Assembly: GCA_022376465.1 (NCBI GenBank)
Contig: JACDTU010000008.1
Location: 1-64,000, forward strand
Direction: 5' to 3'
DNA from: Cubamyces lactineus
Lineage: Eukaryota; Basidiomycota; Agaricomycetes; Polyporales; Polyporaceae
Length of the DNA stretch: 64,000 bases
In this document: positions 11,416 to 21,534 of the stretch, in pieces
How the letters are laid out: each line of letters begins with the position of its first letter
Numbering within the stretch: position 1 is the stretch's first letter
Notes under the pieces: model-generated
Told to the model about the DNA's origin: nothing
Databases searched by the model: none
The model's input: the letters and a program-made list of their open reading frames with translations, nothing else
Position numbers and translations under genes: made by a program

Positions 11416-12122
11416 TGTTACGCTCCGTGCTGTAACCCCGAAGTCCGATCCCCGAACCCCCGTACTCCGCTCCTTACCCCGCACTACGTACTCCGCTTCC
11501 CCGTACTCCGCTCTTCTGTACCCCGTACCCCCGACTCCGTTCTCCGTACTCCGCACTTCGTACTCCGTACTTCGGACTTCCCCCGACCCCATGACTTACA
11601 TGTCTCAGATAACCCCTCATGGCGCTACCTACATGAGGCTTTTGCTTACTGAGCTATCTACGTTATCTTACCCTTGGCAAGTTACTTCGTACTTTCGTTC
11701 TACTCCTTCCTATCACGTACATCTCTTATTGTTTCTATCGGGTTTCTGACTTAGTATAAATACTGCCCCGGAATGTAGTAGCTACTCAGTTCGGAAACCT
11801 CGTTAACCTTGTACACTCGCCTTTCTGGACTTCCAGTCCGTACTCCAGCATTCACCCCCGGCCCCCTAGTTCCGACCAACCTTCGTTCCCTTCCCACCAA
11901 ACCCCTTGACCCAACCCCGTTCCCAAGTCCGACCTCCGTCCCGTCAAGTCCGTACTCCGTAGTCCGCAAATAGAGGACACCGAGTCGGAACCCGTGCGTT
12001 ACCAATAGTTTCGCAAAAGTCCTCACCCCAGTGCTAGTCCGACCTCCGGTCGTACTCCGACCCCAAACTCCGTCCAAGTCCCGACCACCGGAGTTGTACC
12101 CCCGGACGGCACGGTCCTAACA
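11416..12122 (+). repeat. 3' LTR of element B1
   Basis: A 707-bp LTR, TGTTACGCTCC to CCTAACA. U3 is like B2's, but the segment just after the self-primer (about 11800-11870) differs clearly from B1's 5' LTR and from both B2 LTRs. It is preceded by the polypurine tract at 11403-11412 and followed by element C sequence. Confidence 0.9.
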
Positions 12123-13706
12123 GTTCTCGTAAGCGTTCCAGTACTCGAAGTGTTCGTCGTCGATGGGTTTCTTCGTCTCCCGAGAATATGAGGATGTCGT
12201 CCATATAGATTACCACCCATCCTTCCTCGATCATGTCCTTGAATATGGAGTTCATCATGGCTTGAAAGGCGGCTGGCGAGTTGCGGAGGCCAAAGAACAT
12301 GACCATCGGCTCGTATAGGCCTGAACTGGTTCGGAACGCGGCTTTCCATTGGTCGCCATCCTTGATTCGTACGTTGTTGTATCCCGATCGTAAGTCCAGC
12401 TTCGAAAATATCCTGGCTCCTCGAAGTTTGTCGATTAACTCCGGGATCAGCAGCAAAGGATATTTGTTCGGGACGGTCCCTTCGTTCAGATAGCGATAGT
12501 CTTGGCAGGGTCACAACGACCCGTCCTTCTTCCCTACAAAGAAGAATGGTGATGACATGGGGGACTTCGAGGTTCTGATGTATCCTTTTCGCAGGTTTTC
12601 TCACACGAATTCTTCTTCGGCTTCCAGTTCTTTGGGCGTTAATTGATACCGCTTGAAGTCCTTCGGTACAAAGCCTTCCTTCAGTTCAATAGCGAGATCC
12701 CATGGCCTAGTCGGTGGAAATCGTTCTGAGGCTTTCTTCTCGAAGACGCTGGCGAATTCTTGATACGCCGCTGGCAGCATCTCTTCGAATGTCTTCGGCT
12801 TCTCTTGCGCTTGTTGCTGCTGTGCCATTGCCATAGCGGGATTGACTTTCGCTCGTATCCAAACATTGTTGGCTATTGCAAAGCGTATTCCTGTTGGTGC
12901 CTTTCGAATTCGTCCGATGCTGGGTCCTGGTCCTACACGTGCGTCATCATCGTGCTGGTGTTCACCGGTCAGGGGGTTTCCCGGTCTGGGAGTGTCTCCA
13001 TGCCATTCAACCACGTGCGGATGGGTCGTTTTGTCCATTTCGTCTCGTAGATATGCGATCAAGAGTTCCTGGTCATCTGGTTCTTCCTCTGGCTTGATGT
13101 CTGATGTGGTAACTCGTCTGATATCTTCGTATAGGGGGTCTTCGTTTTCGTCTTCATCTGATTCTGTTTCGTTCGCGGGGTCTTCTTCTTCTTCTATTTC
13201 TCTAGGTCGTCCTGTGAATGGATCTTGATCTGGGAACCACATTTCTCTGAGGTGCTCGACGACCGTCTTGACTACCTTGCCAGGGTCGATATCCAGTGTC
13301 CCTGCAGTGAAGTCGATGTTCGCATTGACTCGTTGAAGCCAGGGGAGTCCTAGAATGATTGGTTCCTTTCCTAGCGATGTGATGAGGAACCGGATGATGT
13401 GTCGGTGTCCTCCTGCTTCGACTTCGATCGAAGCGCACTTCTTGATGTCGCCTGCCTCGTTTCGGGTTCCGTCCGCATTGAAGACTCGAATAGGCTTCTT
13501 CAGTTCCGTGAGCTTTAACTTCTGCTCCTTCGCGAATCGGTAGTCCATGAAGGTTTCTCCAGCTCCTGTGTCGATTAGGGCCTTCGCTTCGACGCTTCGA
13601 TCCGTATGAATAAATAGCGGTATTCTCATAGCCTGCTTCGAAGTCTGCGCTACTATTACATTACGGATCGTCGTTCGCGGTCGTGACGTCGATGCACGCC
13701 GGTTCC
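12123..13706 (-). pseudogene. pol: Pol of element C (protease and RT, truncated by B1)
   Basis: Minus strand. The frame continues from the gag slippery site at 13716-13710. The protease has the active-site motif ALIDTGAGETF (near 13570). RT follows, with [29 protein letters not shown] and the catalytic YMDDILIF (near 12200). It ends at 12123, where B1 is inserted; RNase H and integrase must lie beyond B1, outside the window. Two in-frame TGA codons (12603-12601 and 12513-12511) stand where the family has arginine, consistent with CGA-to-TGA changes. It is therefore inactive twice over. Confidence 0.88.
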
Positions 13707-14937
13707 TCAAAAACCCTCATCCAGGAGGTCGGATACTACGTCCTTGCGGTCCTCTTTGTCATCGAGGTCTTTGAGAGCGAGGCGGATGCGTGCAGCGATG
13801 AGCTTCTTAGAGAGTTAGATGCTCGAGTGGAGGTGAACTTGGAGTCGTCGTCACTGTCCTCTTCTTCGGCTACCTCCGTGACTCGGGCTTTCATCTTCCC
13901 CTTCCGGTCTCCATTCTTCCCCTTCTTGAGGGGGCATTGGCGTGCCAGGTGTCCCACCTGATGGCAATTGAAGCATCGTCCTTCTTTGTAGTGCTTCTCA
14001 CGTTCTTCTGGGAGCATTCTGTCGACGTCCATGGCGTCGGGGTCTCGTTCGCGCGTCCTGTGTTGACGCGGCTTGTAGGTAGGGTTGTACGTGGTCTTTC
14101 CCTTCCCGTCGTATGTCTTGCTGAGCAACCATTGCTGCTCCAGTGTCGCGGCTCTCATGTAGAGGGTGTTCGTGTCGTTAGGCATGGGGTACATCCCGAA
14201 GATCTTCTCGCGTAGCGGCCTATTCAATCCTTCGTAGAAGAAGTCGGCGATGATGCGATAGTCGGTGATACCGCAGCGCAAGATCAGGGATTTGAATTCG
14301 GTGATGTACTCCTCCACTGGTCGTTTGCCCTGGCGGACGCTTCGCAGCAGAACTCTTGCACTGGCCTGAGCGTCGACGTCGTCGAAGGCTTCAGTGAGTT
14401 GCTTGGAGAAGTCTTGCCACGTGCCCCAGTTTAGAGGCGTTCCTGGTCCCTGTTTCTCCGCTTGTGCCTGTGTGTCTTCTATAAACGACCTCGCCCATGC
14501 TCCGGATGTCCCTCCGTTCATCAGCATGAGGCAGAAGATGATCTTCTTCTGATCGGTGTTGTAGGCCGCTTCGTTGATAGAGAGGTACAGCATGCATTTC
14601 TGCAGCCATTCAACAACCTCTCCTCGCCTCCCTTCGAACTCCGGGGGCATCTTCAGTTTCATCTCGGGGGTCCGCTCGTATCGCGGTTCAACGAGTGGTG
14701 CGGGGGCCACTGCCTGGGGTTCTTGTTGCCCTTGTTCGGCCATATCTTCTGATTCGTCTGAGGTGTCTTCCTCGGTTCCTGGTGCAGCAATTGGTTCTTC
14801 CGATTCTTCTGTCGAGCTCTCGCCTTGCTGAGAGGTGTCTTCTGATTCGCTGCTGCTCGTTACTTCTACTCGAGAAGTTCGTGGAGTGGTGAAGTCGACT
14901 GGGGATGTCGGCAGCGAGTTCGGTTCTGTTCGGGTTT
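13707..14937 (-). pseudogene. gag: Gag of element C (capsid and zinc knuckle; C-terminal frameshift)
   Basis: From the ATG at 14743 the ORF holds a retrotransposon gag domain (PEFEGRRGEVVEWLQKCMLY; FYEGLNRPLREKIF) and a CCHC knuckle (CFNCHQVGHLARQC near 13970). A frameshift near 13,820 moves the acidic tail out of frame, so the open frame ends at 13736. The undisturbed frame ends in TGA at 13709-13707, directly after the heptamer GGGTTTT (13716-13710). Upstream of the ATG the same frame stays open through a Ser/Glu-rich stretch to the solo LTR at 14942. It resumes beyond that LTR (15512-15479) and beyond B2 (23829 onward). No ATG occurs in those upstream parts. Confidence 0.85.
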
Positions 14938-14942
14938 CTGTC

Positions 14943-15478
14943 TGACGAACTTCTGAACCTAGAAGGCTGGGGAGCGACCTATAAGCGACACAAAGAGAGT
15001 CTTCAGTCTGTGAGCGAACGACTCTATTGCATAGTACAAGTACCTATAAGCGACACAAAGAGAGCTACAAGTACTTGGTAAGTAACTGCATATAAAGGCA
15101 TAGGTAATGAAGGAACTTACTCTTCAGTCTGTGAGCGAACGACTGAAGAGTAGGGGCGAAGAATGTCCTCCTTATATACTGAGAGAGGAGTGCCATGAGT
15201 AAGCGAAGAAAGGAGGCATGTGATCGCTATGTACGATGAGTAAGACCATGGTGCGAGTATCGCGACATATGGTGTCATAGGTATAGAACCCTCTGGAAGG
15301 ATCCGTAGCAGTGTAGAATGCAACGGAAAGATGGAGGGAATGAAAGAATGTCCAACTACAGTACGTACACTGAGCAGTCCATAAAAGGAATAAAGTCCAT
15401 GCTGTGCGCATTGTAGGCGCCACAGCCACAAAGTCCACATTCCCGGTCCGGCACAGCCGATAACCTGGAAGTTCAACA
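14943..15478 (-). repeat. Solo LTR E inserted in the gag of element C
   Basis: 536 bp, TGTTGAAC to GTTCGTCA in minus orientation, flanked by the 5-bp duplication ctgtc (14938-14942 and 15479-15483). It has a TATATAAG box (15178-15171). Leaving it out joins the C gag frame without a shift (...PAETETRT...). The LTR contains a 24-bp direct repeat (TCTTCAGTCTGTGAGCGAAC... at 15000 and 15120). It belongs to none of the other LTR families in the window. Confidence 0.85.
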
Positions 15479-15512
15479 CTGTCTCCGCGGGTGCCGCTGG
15501 TTCCTCCGGGAG

Positions 15513-16205
15513 TGTTACGCTCCGTGCTGTAACCCCGAAGCCCGATCCCCGAACCCCCGTACCCCGCTCCTTACTCCGCGTTACGTACTCCGTTCCTCCG
15601 TACTCCGCTCTTCCGTACCCCGTACCCCCGACTCCGTTCTCCGTACTCCGCACTTCGTACTCCGTACTTCGGACTTCCCCCGACCCCATGACTTACATGT
15701 CTCAGATAACCCCTCATGGCGCTACCTACATGAGGCTTTTGCTTACTGAGCTATCTACGTTATCTTACCCTTGGCAAGTTACTTCGTACTTTCGTTCTAC
15801 TCCTTCCTATCACGTACATCTCTTATTGTTTCTATCGGGTTTCTGACTTAGTATAAATACTGCCCCGGAATGTAGTAGCTACTCAGTTCGGAAATCTCGT
15901 TATACCCATTACTGGTTCAACTCGTAGTCCGACACTCAACCCCGACCCTCTAGTCCGACCAACCTTCGTTCCCTTCCTACCAACCCCTTCAACCCAACCC
16001 CGTTCCCAAGTCCGACCTTCGTCCCGTCAAGTCCGTACTCCGAAGTCCGCAAATAGAGGACACCGAGTCGGAACCCGTGCGTTACTAATAGTTTCGCGAA
16101 AGTCCTCACCCCAGTGCTAGTCCGACCTCCGGTCGTACTCCGACCCCGAACTCCGTCCAAGTCCCGACCACCGGAGTTGTACCCCCGGACGGCACGGTCC
16201 TAACA
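15513..16205 (+). repeat. 5' LTR of element B2
   Basis: 693 bp, TGTTACGCTCC to CCTAACA. Its first 170 bp are a dense array of ACTCCG/TCCG words. It carries a TATAAATA box at 15852-15859 and the self-primer sequence AGTTCGGAAAT at 15885-15895, the expected transcript start. No ATG occurs from there to the gag start. Confidence 0.95.
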
Positions 16206-16207
16206 GT

Positions 16208-16218
16208 ATTTCCGAACT
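16208..16218 (+). other. Self-primer binding site of element B2
   Basis: ATTTCCGAACT, 2 nt after the LTR end, is exactly complementary to AGTTCGGAAAT (15885-15895), 33 nt after the TATA box. This is the arrangement of self-primed Tf1-like elements. Confidence 0.75.
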
Positions 16219-16236
16219 CACCGGGTTTCACTCAAT

Positions 16237-17706
16237 ATGTCCACTCGAACCGTAGTCCGCACTCAGACGCAATCTCGCGCCCTAGAGCAAGAAGACCCCG
16301 CCGAGAACTGGAGTGGCTGGACAGCTCGCCGAGGCGACTCAGCGACGCAAGAAGAAGCTACTCCGAGCCGCCGCGGGCAGTTCGCTCGAACAATCGTCGA
16401 AGCGTCCTCCGATGGGGACGACGAAGGTGACCCGCCTCAGCCTCTGGTCATCTCTACCGCGACTGCCTCGCAGGTACCCCGCGAGCCATCTCCGGGGAAC
16501 CCGTTCTCCGAGGGTCAGCCTTCAGGTCCGAGCCGCGGGCCTCCGGGTCCGCCTAGTCCTCCAGGTCCGCCGGGCCCTCCAGGACCGCCAGGCCCTCCGG
16601 ACAACGACCCACAAGGGCCGGGAGACGACGACACTAGCTCAAGCTCGGACTCCTCCGACTCCGAAGACCGGGTTCAGACGCAACTAGCGACCGCGATCTC
16701 TCTCATCGCGCGTACCCTCGAACGTACTACCGCTCCAACTCCGGCGGTTACCCAACCTTCGAACAACGAGCGGCACAACGTCCGCGAGCCGGACCAGTTC
16801 GACGGGTCCGACCCCAACAAACTCCGGTCTTTCTTCACGCAGTTGGAACTTGTCTTCAAGGCCCGACCCCGAACCTTCGACTCCGATGAGAAGAAGGTGA
16901 CCTACGCCATCTCCTTCCTCAAGGGCACCGCGCTACAGTGGTTCGAGCCCTACCTCCTCGAAGGCGACTCGGACAACCCCCCCATCTTCCTTACATCCTA
17001 CGACCACTTCCAGGAGGAACTCCGAGTGAACTTCGGTCCTTACGACGCCTCCGGAGCTGCGGAGCATGAGCTGATGAACCTCCGGATGGGCGACAACCAG
17101 CGGATAGCTAAGTACATCACTCAGTTCACCCGCCTCGCTACTCAAGTCCGTTGGGGTAATGCTCCGCTCCGGTACCGGTTCTACGACGGACTTCCGAATC
17201 GTCTCAAGGACCGCATCTCCGAGGTCGGCAAGCCCGAGACCCTGGTGGCCCTTCGCGACCTCGCGCAGTCGATCGACAACCGCTACTGGGAGCGCAAGGC
17301 CGAGGTCTCGCGCGAGTCCGGACCTTCGAAGTCCGGTAACAAGTCGACCTCCGACTCCAAGTCCTCCAACTCCGGCAACAAGTCCGGAGGTAACAACTCC
17401 GGACAGGCCTCCTCGTCTACCCCGTCCAAGTCCGGCAATTCCGGTACTTCGTCGAAGTCTCCTAAGACTCCGAAGACCCCGGCCAAGACGTATACCGACA
17501 AGCTCGGTAAGGACGGAAAACTCACCCCCGAGGAGCGTCAACGCCGTTTCGCCAACAATCTCTGTCTCTTCTGCGGTGGAGCTGGTCATACCGCGAGTGC
17601 TTGTCCGAAGAAGACCTCGTCCGCGACTAAGGGTCGCGCCGCTCAAGCCAACCCCGCTCCCGCTGCGCCCGCTCCGGCTGCAGCCCCGAAGGAGACAAAA
17701 AATTAG
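16237..17706 (+). CDS. gag: Gag of element B2
   Basis: 489 aa; ATG at 16237 is the first ATG of the predicted transcript. Order: a basic/acidic N terminus, a Pro/Gly-rich linker (about 85-125), an Asp/Ser run, a capsid-type retrotransposon gag domain (about 165-350, with LRSFFTQLELVFKARP and WFEPYLLEGD), a Ser/Lys/Asn-rich linker, and a CCHC knuckle CLFCGGAGHTASAC near residue 450. It forms the virus-like particle and binds element RNA. It ends in TAG directly after the slippery heptamer AAAAAAT (17697-17703), so Pol is expected as a Gag-Pol fusion by -1 frameshifting. Confidence 0.93.
   Translation: MSTRTVVRTQTQSRALEQEDPAENWSGWTARRGDSATQEEATPSRRGQFARTIVEASSDGDDEGDPPQPLVISTATASQVPREPSPGNPFSEGQPSGPSRGPPGPPSPPGPPGPPGPPGPPDNDPQGPGDDDTSSSSDSSDSEDRVQTQLATAISLIARTLERTTAPTPAVTQPSNNERHNVREPDQFDGSDPNKLRSFFTQLELVFKARPRTFDSDEKKVTYAISFLKGTALQWFEPYLLEGDSDNPPIFLTSYDHFQEELRVNFGPYDASGAAEHELMNLRMGDNQRIAKYITQFTRLATQVRWGNAPLRYRFYDGLPNRLKDRISEVGKPETLVALRDLAQSIDNRYWERKAEVSRESGPSKSGNKSTSDSKSSNSGNKSGGNNSGQASSSTPSKSGNSGTSSKSPKTPKTPAKTYTDKLGKDGKLTPEERQRRFANNLCLFCGGAGHTASACPKKTSSATKGRAAQANPAPAAPAPAAAPKETKN
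17697..17703 (+). promoter_or_regulatory. -1 ribosomal frameshift site, B2 gag-pol
   Basis: A_AAA_AAT in the gag frame, followed at once by the gag TAG. Slipping back one base enters the open pol frame (TTA at 17703), which has no ATG before 17820. The same sequence is at the gag end of B1. Confidence 0.75.
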
Positions 17707-20700
17707 TCCGCGGTCCTCCGAACTCCGTACCCCGTGAGGACCGCGTTGACTCCTCCGGTACGGAGATCCTCAGGCTCAACGCGTCCGCTCTTTCCGACCC
17801 CCATGCACTCTTCCTCGACTTGTACTCCGATCCTATCCCAACTCCGTTCCGCGCCCTTATCGACTCCGGTTCCTCCCATTGTTTCATCGACTCCGATTTC
17901 GCGACTATGTATCAACTCCCAACTACCGCCGTAACCCCGCTCCGTCTACAGCTTTTTGACGGTACTTCTAACCACCTGATTACTTCGTTTACCACTCTGC
18001 CCGTACATTTCCCGTCTGGAGAAGTCCTCAATATAGATTTCTATGTTACTCCGCTCGACAAGTCCGTGTCTGCCGTTCTGGGATACAGCTGGCTCTCCGC
18101 CTACAATCCGTTGATTGACTGGAAGAAGCGCAGCATCCAATTCCGTTCCGCACCCCCGCCGCGTCCTGTTTCTGACACCATGGTACCCCCGCCAGCTCCG
18201 GCTGAGCGTACTCCGTCTACTCCGTCTACTCCGGCTACTCCGGAACTACCGACTTCTCCTACTCCGATCTCCGTACCCCGGATCTCCCTTGTGAACGCTG
18301 CTGCTTTCGCTCGGGCTTGCAAACTCCCGGGGTCCGCGAGCTATACCCTGAACCTGTCTACCCCGGACTTGGCTACTGCGCGGAGTTCGTCCATCTCCGA
18401 CTCTCCCCCGGACCTCACCGGAGTTCCGGAGGAGTACCACGAGTTTGCGGACGTCTTCAGCAAGACCAAGGCCGACATCCTACCGGAGCATCGCCCCTAC
18501 GACTTAAAGATCGACCTGGAAGAAGGGGCTACTCCGCCACTCGGACCTATTTACTCCCTCTCAAAACTCGAGCTCGACACGCTTCGGGAGTATATTGACG
18601 AGAACCTCCGATCGGGGTTCATACGTCCGTCCAACTCTCCCTGCGGAGCTCCCGTCCTCTTCGTCAAAAAGAAGGACGGATCTCTTCGCCTTTGCGTGGA
18701 CTACCGGGGCTTGAATAAGATCACCCGGAAGGACCGCTACCCCCTTCCTCTCGTCTCGGACTTGCTGGACGCGCCTCGGAAGGCCCGGATCTATACCAAA
18801 ATCGACCTCCGTCACGCCTACAACCTAGTCCGCATAGCTCCCGGAGATGAGTGGAAGACCGCGTTTCGGACCCGCTATGGGTCTTTCGAATGGTTAGTCA
18901 TGCCGTTCGGACTTTCTAACGCGCCCGCTGCTTTCCAGCGGTTCGTCAATGACATCTTCGCGGACATGCTCGATGTGTGCGTCATCGTCTACCTGGACGA
19001 CATCCTCATCTACTCCGACAACCCCGAGCAACACCGCAAGCACGTCAAAGAGGTACTCCGGCGACTCCGCAAGCACCGGCTTTATGCCCGCGCTGACAAG
19101 TGCGAGTTCCACACCGACTCCGTCGAGTACCTCGGTTACATCCTCTCTCCCACCGGACTCACCATGGCGGAGTCGAAGGTTAAGGCGATCTTGGATTGGC
19201 CCGAACCCCGGAAGGTCCGCGACATACAGTCGTTCCTGGGGTTCGCAAACTTCTATCGACGGTTTATTCCAAACTACTCCGAGATCGTACTACCGCTGAC
19301 CCGCTTAACCCGCAAGTCCGTGCCTTGGCACTTCTCCGAGGAATGTCGGAGTTCGTTTAACGCTCTCAAGAAGGCGTTCACGACAGCTCCGGTACTACAC
19401 CACTGGATGCCCGACCGACCCCTCACCGTCGAGACTGACGCCTCGGACTACGCCATCGCCGGCATTCTCTCCCTTACCACCGAGTCCGGTGAACTCCACC
19501 CCATTGCCTTCCACTCCCGCACCTTGACCGGCGCGGAGTTGAACTACGACACCCACGACAAGGAACTCCTCGCGATCTTCGAATGTTTCAAGACCTGGCG
19601 GCACTACCTCGAAGGTTCGGCAACCCCGATCGACGTTGTCACGGACCACAAGAATTTGGTATACTTCGCGACTACGAAGTTACTGACCCGCCGTCAAGCC
19701 CGATGGTCGGAGTTCCTCTCGCAGTTCAACCTCGTAGTCCGGTTCCGGCCAGGTAAGCTTGGAGCGAAGCCCGACGCACTGACACGCCGTTGGGACGTCT
19801 ACCCAAAAGAGGGGGGCAGTGACTACTCCGTCGTCAACCCACACAACTACCGACCGGTTTTCACCCAGGAGCAGCTCGCCGCGTCCCTCCGGGCTACCTA
19901 CCTCCGACCCCCCGTACTCCGAGCTTCCTTCGTCCTCGACTCCGAACAACTCCTCTCGGACATCAAGTCCGCTCAAGCAACCCCGACTCCTGACCCCGAA
20001 CTATCTGCTGCACTCAAGCTCGCCTCCGAAGGTAACTCCCGATGGTCCCGCGATGAAGACGGGCTACTCCGACTCTCAGGTCGAGTCTATGTCCCGAACT
20101 CCGGCGACCTCCGCCTTCGCGTACTCCGAGCTTGTCACGACCACCCTACTGCCGGACACTGGGGGCAGAACAAGACGCAAGCCCTGGTCCTGCGGGACTA
20201 CGCCTGGCCCGGACTTCGACTCTTCGTCCGGGACTATTGTAAGTCCTGTACTACCTGTGCGCGAGCTAAAGTCCCCCGGCATCTCCCCTACGGTACTTTG
20301 AAGCAACTCCCGATCCCCGAGCGACCCTGGAACTCCATCTCCATGGACCTCATCGAGCAACTCCCGAACTCCGCTGGCTACACCGCGATCTTGGTGGTAG
20401 TCGACAGGCTCACTAAGCAAGGTATATTCATCCCTACCCACGACACGCTTACAGCCTCGGAGTTAGCGGACTTGTTCGTACTCCATGTGTTCTCCAAGCA
20501 CGGAGTTCCCTCGCACGTTACCTCCGACCGGGGCTCGGAGTTGTCTCTCACTTCTTCCGCTCCCTCGGTAAGGCCCTCGACATGCGCCTTCACTTCACCT
20601 CCGGTTACCACCCGGAAGGCGACGGTCAAACCGAGCGGGTTAACCAGACCCTCGAGCAGTACATCCGGATCTATTCGAACTACCAGCAGGACAACTGGTC

Positions 20701-21427
20701 CCAACTCCTTCCCTTGGCGGAGTTCGCGTACAACAATGCTCCGTCCGCAACTACCGGTATATCCCCGTTCTTCGCGAACAAGGGCTACAACCCCGCCATC
20801 TCCGTCTACCCCGAGCGGGACCTCACCTCCGCTCGAGCTCGCGACTACGCTGTCGACCTCGACGAACTTCACACCCAACTCCGACAGCAGATCGCCGAAG
20901 CCCAGGCCCGGTACCAAGTACAGGCGGACAAACACCGTCTACCCGCGCCGGACTTCAAGGTCGGAGATCAGGTCTATGTCCGAGCTCAGCACATCCGGAC
21001 TACTCGTCCCTCCAAAAAGTTGTCCGAGAAGTTCTTAGGTCCGTTCACTATCATCGCGCAAGTCGGAACTCACTCCTTCACCCTCCGACTACCGGACTCT
21101 ATGCGCGCGGTACACCCCGTTTTCCATGTCTCGCAACTCGAGCCTGCAACTCCGAACACCATCCCCGGCCGTGTCCAAACTCCGCCACCTCCGATCCTGG
21201 TGGACGGAGAACCGGAGTACGAGATTTCGGAGATCCTCGACTCCAAGATTGACCGCCGGCGTCGGAGTTGTCAACTCCTGTACCTAGTCCGATGGGCAGG
21301 CTACGAAGGTACGGACGAAGAAACTTCGTGGATCTTGGCCACGGAGCTCGGACATGCCCAGGAGCTAGTTTCGGACTTCCACGCAGCTTACCCGGACAAG
21401 CCCGGACCTCTTGCTAAATTGTCTTGA
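17703..21427 (+). pseudogene. pol: Pol of element B2 (one frameshift in integrase)
   Basis: Polyprotein entered by -1 frameshift. Order: aspartic protease (ALIDSGSSHCFID), RT ([39 protein letters not shown]), RNase H (VETDASDYAIAG, DHKNLVYF), integrase (zinc-binding H2C2 segment with CHDHPTAGHWGQNKT and CKSCTTCARAK; core with MDLIEQLP and SDRGSE), and a C-terminal chromodomain (EYEISEILDSK...YLVRWAGYEGTDEETSW). The first frame runs to about 20541, where one T is missing relative to B1 in a TTT run. The rest of the integrase continues in the next frame (open 20582-21427). The single homopolymer lesion may be a consensus error. The chromodomain marks it as a chromovirus that targets histone-marked chromatin. 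Confidence 0.93.
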
Positions 21428-21534
21428 AGTTCACACGCGGAGTTCTCACCAGCAGATTTCTTTCTATACTCCTCCGCACTCGGACTACAAGATACTAGCT
21501 ACGAAGTCCGAGGTCCGAAGTCCGTACTACCGCC

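Larger units (their letters stand above)
4004..12122 (+). mobile_element. Ty3/Gypsy chromovirus element B1 (degenerate gag-pol)
   Basis: A family B element with a partial 5' LTR (4004-4527), primer site (4530-4540), broken gag and pol, an antisense gene (9817-11205), a polypurine tract AGGGGGGAGG (11403-11412) and a 3' LTR (11416-12122). It is inserted in the reverse transcriptase of element C, whose sequence resumes at 12123. The internal layout is identical to B2. Confidence 0.92.

Noticed and set aside
16933..17646. 237-codon minus-strand frame opposite B2 gag
   Set aside because: It is a shadow of the GC-rich gag frame; it lacks a promoter, introns and any domain, and is not preserved in B1.
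20378..20935. 185-codon minus-strand frame opposite the integrase
   Set aside because: Mirror frame of pol codon bias; it ends without any independent support.
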